The position numbers and the translations under genes are program-made. Below are positions 30,116 to 32,875 of a stretch of DNA of 32,875 bases, piece by piece. This stretch comes from Minisyncoccota bacterium. Lineage in GTDB: Bacteria; Patescibacteriota; Minisyncoccia; Minisyncoccales; Minisyncoccaceae. How positions within the stretch are numbered: the first letter of the stretch is position 1; each line of letters begins with the position of its first letter. The DNA lies in NCBI GenBank assembly GCA_028692745.1, contig JAQUWR010000003.1, positions 7,742 to 40,616 on the forward strand, in the 5' to 3' direction. The notes under the pieces were generated by a model, which worked only from the letters and a program-made list of their open reading frames with translations, was not told the origin of the DNA and searched no databases.

Positions 30116-30619
30116 ATGAAAAAAGAAAAAAATTTAGCTTTTATAGATGGACAGAATTTATATAGAGGAACAACAGAAACTAATCCTAAATGGAAAGTTG
30201 ATCTTTCCAAATTTAGAAAATATTTATCTAAAAAGTATAACGTTGAAAAAGTGTATTATTTTTTAGGATTTCTTGATGAAAGTAATCAGAATCTTTATGA
30301 CGAAATACAAGAAGCAGGTTTTATTATTAAGTTTCGTGAGCATAATTCTGTTATGATTGGAAAAAAGAAAGGAAATGTTGATTCTGATATTATTTTTGAC
30401 ATTATGAAAAGAATGTATAAAAAAGAATCATTTGATAAAATAATTTTAGTTTCAGGAGATGGTGATTATAAGATGTTGGTAGATTTTTTAATTGAAGAGA
30501 ATAAATTCAAAAAAATATTATTTCCAAATAAAGATTTTGCATCTTCTTTGTATAAAAAAATAACCAGAGTATATTTTGATTATTTAATCAACGTTAAACA
30601 TTTAATAGGGAAGAAATAA
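30116..30619 (+). CDS. NYN-domain (LabA/DUF88-type) putative RNase
   Basis: The 167 residues form a single NYN/PIN-like domain. Conserved acidic positions of a metal-dependent nuclease are present: Asp11 and Asn14 in FIDGQNLY, Asp89 in GNVDSDIIFD, and Asp115/Asp117 in VSGDGDYKMLVDFL. There is no extra domain, signal peptide or partner antitoxin gene. NYN proteins act in RNA processing and, in some contexts, in defence or as toxins; which applies here is open. The ATG at 30116 is chosen because the upstream ATG (30109) is closed by a stop at once. The gene lies between two copies of an intergenic repeat, next to two insertion sequences, which suggests a mobile or duplicating cassette. Confidence 0.85.
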   Translation: MKKEKNLAFIDGQNLYRGTTETNPKWKVDLSKFRKYLSKKYNVEKVYYFLGFLDESNQNLYDEIQEAGFIIKFREHNSVMIGKKKGNVDSDIIFDIMKRMYKKESFDKIILVSGDGDYKMLVDFLIEENKFKKILFPNKDFASSLYKKITRVYFDYLINVKHLIGKK

Positions 30620-30621
30620 AA

Positions 30622-30653
30622 AAAAGGGGGCCTTTACAGGGACCCTTTTGTCT
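30622..30653 (+). terminator. Intrinsic terminator after the NYN gene
   Basis: AAAAGGG/CCCTTTT form the outer 7 bp and CCT/AGG an inner 3 bp around a TTAC loop, with a small internal bulge. The final T-run is part of the stem and continues as GTCTT. It lies 3 nt after the stop codon. Confidence 0.7.
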
Positions 30654-30698
30654 TGATACTTATTTTATATCATCTTTATATGAATTTTGTCAATATCG

Positions 30699-30747
30699 CT
30701 GGGTCGGTTATGTGATACATTCAGAACTTTAGATTGGGATGAAATTA
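30699..30747 (+). repeat. Flanking repeat, right copy
   Basis: CTGGGTCGGTTATGTGATAC begins the second copy of the unit at 30000-30048. Similarity seems to go on to about 30770, where the left terminal repeat of the IS481-like element begins. The insertion sequence therefore sits directly at the end of this copy. Confidence 0.8.
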
Positions 30748-30774
30748 AAGAAAATATAACACAATGTTTTAGGC

Positions 30775-31771
30775 ACACACATATGGCGGATTTAATTATT
30801 TATTTTTAAAGCTTCATTGGGCGTTAATCCGTTCAGTGCACAATGTTCTGTATTGTTGTATTCTTCGTTCCACTTTTTCATTTTGTTTTTCAACTCTATC
30901 ACGGTTTTAAATTTAAATCTATCATAGAAATGTTCTTGATCTGTTCTGTGAGACCTCTTTACTTTTCCATTCTGGGCAGGTTTGCCTGGATCAATCAAGT
31001 AATGAATAATATTTCTATCTCTACACACAATATCAAAGTCATGGATTCTTGGATTAAAAGGGTTTGTCGATTTATTATACCCCGTGTATCTGTTTGTAAA
31101 GCACGAACCATTATCTGTTTTGATTGCCCGTATTCTGAATGGAGATATTTTAATTATCTTATTCAATAATTTAATTGCACAATCATTTCCCATTCCATCA
31201 TATATTTCTAAATATCTCCATCTTGATGCACAATCAATAGCCGTGAATTGATAGTATTTAAGCCCATTAATCAAGTCTGGCACGTATTTAATAGCTACTT
31301 CCACTAATTCTCCTTTTAACAAAGGAACCTTGATATATTTGTATTTAATTTTTCTTGTTCTGTATTTCCTAGTTAATCCCCCTGTCTTGATTATTTTTCC
31401 AACAGTTCTTTCTTTTATGGGTATGTTTTCTTTTTCTAGTTTCCATTTCAATTTTTTGGCACAGACACGAGTTTCTTTTCTTAATTCAATTATTCTTTCT
31501 TTAATTCTAATGGGTTTTTCATTAGGACACGTTCTCGGCCTAGTTGATTTAGGAATTAATCCTTCTTCTCCGTATTCCTTGTAGAGAGAAACCCATCGTT
31601 CTAAAGTTTTTTTTCCTTGAGAAAAAAGAATAGCTGCATCCTTTAACCTAACCTCTTTGTTTACAATGGGCAAAACCCATCTTAAACGTTCTTCTAAAGC
31701 ATCTTTTGGTAGTTTTGTACACAATATGTATTGAGTTTTCCATATTTCTTGAAAAACCGCCATGTGTGTGT
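30775..31771 (-). mobile_element. IS481-like insertion sequence (about 1.0 kb)
   Basis: Imperfect terminal inverted repeats, ACACACATATGGCGGATTT at 30775-30793 and its inverted partner at 31753-31771, match at 17 of 19 positions. They enclose one transposase gene whose start and stop codons both lie inside the repeats. No target duplication is evident. The outer borders may be off by a few bases. Confidence 0.75.
30792..31763 (-). CDS. IS481-like DDE transposase, catalytic Glu replaced by Lys
   Basis: The N-terminal half is a helix-turn-helix region (VRLKDAAILFSQGKKTLERWVSLYKEYGEEGL), followed by an rve/RNase H-type core with Asp in TAIDCASRW and Asp in IKTDNGSCF. The third catalytic residue is expected in the motif NGKVERSHRT, but the sequence reads NGKVKRSHRT: a GAG-to-AAG type change at 30957-30959. 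The transposase is otherwise full length and without frameshift. The distance from the second Asp to this position is about 51 residues, longer than usual, because of an insertion. The track starts at GTG (31775); I prefer the ATG at 31763 (MAVFQEIWKTQ), giving 323 residues. It is probably inactive unless another Glu takes over. Confidence 0.85.
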   Translation of the reverse strand: MAVFQEIWKTQYILCTKLPKDALEERLRWVLPIVNKEVRLKDAAILFSQGKKTLERWVSLYKEYGEEGLIPKSTRPRTCPNEKPIRIKERIIELRKETRVCAKKLKWKLEKENIPIKERTVGKIIKTGGLTRKYRTRKIKYKYIKVPLLKGELVEVAIKYVPDLINGLKYYQFTAIDCASRWRYLEIYDGMGNDCAIKLLNKIIKISPFRIRAIKTDNGSCFTNRYTGYNKSTNPFNPRIHDFDIVCRDRNIIHYLIDPGKPAQNGKVKRSHRTDQEHFYDRFKFKTVIELKNKMKKWNEEYNNTEHCALNGLTPNEALKINN

Positions 31772-31789
31772 ACACATTACCTTCCTAAG

Positions 31790-32866
31790 TTCTAATCCAA
31801 AGTGCAACATTAAGAATTAAAGAAAACTTCTTTTGGGGTTAAATAATTAAGTCTTTTTCTAGGGCGGTTGTTAAGCAACCGCTCTACTCTTTTTATATCT
31901 CTTTCCTGTATATTGTCAAAGTTTGTCTTTTTTGGAAAGAACTGCCTTATTAATCCATTCCCGTTTTCATTAGATCCTCTTTCCCATGAATGGTATGGAT
32001 TAGCAAAGAATACATCCATTCCAGTTTCTTTCTCTATTGCCTCATATTCAGCAAATTCTCCTCCATTATCATAAGTCATTGTTTTTCTTTTATGCTTGGG
32101 AATATTCTTGAATCTTTTCTTTGTTTCTTCTAAAACTAATTCAGCTTGTCTTCTTTTAATTTTGCTTATCAATATCAATCCGCTTTTTCTTTCATTGTTA
32201 GTTAAAAGAACAGGGCCAGCTTTTATTCCTCCTAATACAGTGTCTCCTTCCCAGTCTCCTAGTCTTTCCTTTGCTTCAACAATTAGGGGACGGTTAGATA
32301 TGTTTCTTGTATTCTCCATATTTTGCCTTTGTTTAATGCGTTTTCCAGTTCCTTTTCTCCTTCTGTATTTTCCTTTAGAACATCTTAGATATTTAATCAA
32401 AGTTTGATTCTTTTCATAAATGAACTCATAAATACTGTCTTTCCCGATTCTTATTCCTTTTCTTTCAAACCTTCCGCTTATCTGCTCTGGGCTCCAGTAT
32501 TTTCTTATTCCCTTGATTATCTTTTTTTGAAGGTTTGGATTATTATCAATTTTCCTAAACCTGCTATTGGCATTAATTCTTCTCTCCTTAGTTAGTCTTT
32601 TAGCTGTTCTGGCATTATACTTTCCGTTTGAACTACTATTTCTAATTCTTTCTCGATAGATAGTGCTCCGGTGTTTGTTTAAAAGTTCTGCTATTTCTTT
32701 TTGTTTTACTTGAGCTTGGATTAAAACAGATAGCTCATTTCTTTGAATTAGTGTAATATGTTTGTAGGACATCTTTTTATTGATTTAGTTTGTTATCTAG
32801 ACCATAACTACTATACCAGAAAGATGTCCTTTTGTGTTTTCTACAATGTTGCACTTCGGAGTAGAA
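31790..32866 (-). mobile_element. IS30-family insertion sequence (about 1.08 kb)
   Basis: Terminal inverted repeats of 22 bp with two mismatches: TTCTAATCCAAAGTGCAACA... at 31790-31811 and its inverse at 32845-32866. They enclose one full IS30-type transposase gene. It begins 18 bp after the right repeat of the IS481-like element. A target duplication is not visible. Confidence 0.85.
31810..32772 (-). CDS. IS30-family transposase
   Basis: The 320 residues start with the IS30-type helix-turn-helix (ITLIQRNELSVLIQAQVKQKEIAELLNKHRSTIYRE) and a second DNA-binding segment (YWSPEQISGRF). The DDE core is complete: Asp in GDWEGDTVLG, Asp in MTYDNGGEFA, and Glu in WERGSNENGNGLIRQFFPK. The closing motif NNRPRKRLNYLTPKEVF is typical of the family. 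The gene fills nearly the whole element, and its stop lies within the left terminal repeat. Nothing suggests inactivation, so the element may be mobile. Confidence 0.95.
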   Translation of the reverse strand: MSYKHITLIQRNELSVLIQAQVKQKEIAELLNKHRSTIYRERIRNSSSNGKYNARTAKRLTKERRINANSRFRKIDNNPNLQKKIIKGIRKYWSPEQISGRFERKGIRIGKDSIYEFIYEKNQTLIKYLRCSKGKYRRRKGTGKRIKQRQNMENTRNISNRPLIVEAKERLGDWEGDTVLGGIKAGPVLLTNNERKSGLILISKIKRRQAELVLEETKKRFKNIPKHKRKTMTYDNGGEFAEYEAIEKETGMDVFFANPYHSWERGSNENGNGLIRQFFPKKTNFDNIQERDIKRVERLLNNRPRKRLNYLTPKEVFFNS

Positions 32867-32875
32867 TGTGGGAAT

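Noticed and set aside
30116-30619. NYN gene as half of a toxin-antitoxin pair
   Set aside because: No small partner ORF is found on either side; the flanks hold repeats and hairpins only.
31764-31775. GTG start of the IS481-like transposase in the ORF track
   Set aside because: It would lie outside the terminal inverted repeat; the ATG at 31763 lies within the element and suits the family N-terminus.
30843-32595. Plus-strand ORFs opposite the two transposases
   Set aside because: Antisense shadows of intact transposase genes with recognised motifs.

Overview
ORGANISM. The window is low in G+C and gene-dense. It looks like a chromosomal segment of a Candidate Phyla Radiation (Patescibacteria) bacterium, most likely of the Parcubacteria type. 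The evidence is a small VirB2/TrbC-like pilin, DUF2341 and FISUMP modules in giant secreted proteins, a bacterial CarS (DUF46) homologue, and compact housekeeping proteins. No gene of de novo fatty-acid synthesis is seen. UGA is a normal stop codon: rpsO ends in TGA, overlapping the pnp start, so the recoded Gracilibacteria/SR1 group is unlikely. Almost no gene has a Shine-Dalgarno sequence.

LAYOUT. (1) 1-11717: every gene is on the minus strand. In transcription order from the right these are cca, a gap with two parS-like sites, and then a tight eight-gene lipid operon: plsY, carS, a TM-helix channel-like protein, fakA, two fakB/degV, and two more plsY. tRNA-Arg(TCG), a pilin, tRNA-Lys(CTT), rpsO-pnp and a truncated acidic repeat protein follow. 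(2) 11718-14897: divergent cca/nusA promoters share a -35 region. They are followed by nusA-tig-clpP and a strong terminator. (3) 14899-24538: a new promoter, a leader ORF with a hairpin, and two giant secreted modular proteins of 1658 and 1470 residues. They share a C-terminal domain ending in PLPTW(K/R)E. (4) 24540-29770: rny, an HU gene, two tRNAs on the minus strand, an HtrA-like protease and an ABC exporter. (5) 29740-32875: accessory DNA with an NYN-domain nuclease gene flanked by duplicated tails, hairpins and repeats, then an IS481-like and an IS30-family insertion sequence.

HOW IT WORKS TOGETHER. The lipid operon reads as a fatty-acid scavenging route. FakB-type proteins would hold host or environmental fatty acids, FakA would phosphorylate them, PlsY enzymes would move the acyl group from acyl-phosphate to glycerol-3-phosphate, and a CarS-like enzyme would make a CDP-activated lipid. 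This fits an episymbiont that cannot make fatty acids. The giant secreted proteins would mediate contact with a host or matrix. The strand switch near 11.8 kb together with two parS-like sites suggests, but does not prove, that the segment lies near the replication origin.

LIMITS. All family calls are made by eye from motifs and recall; no database search was run.
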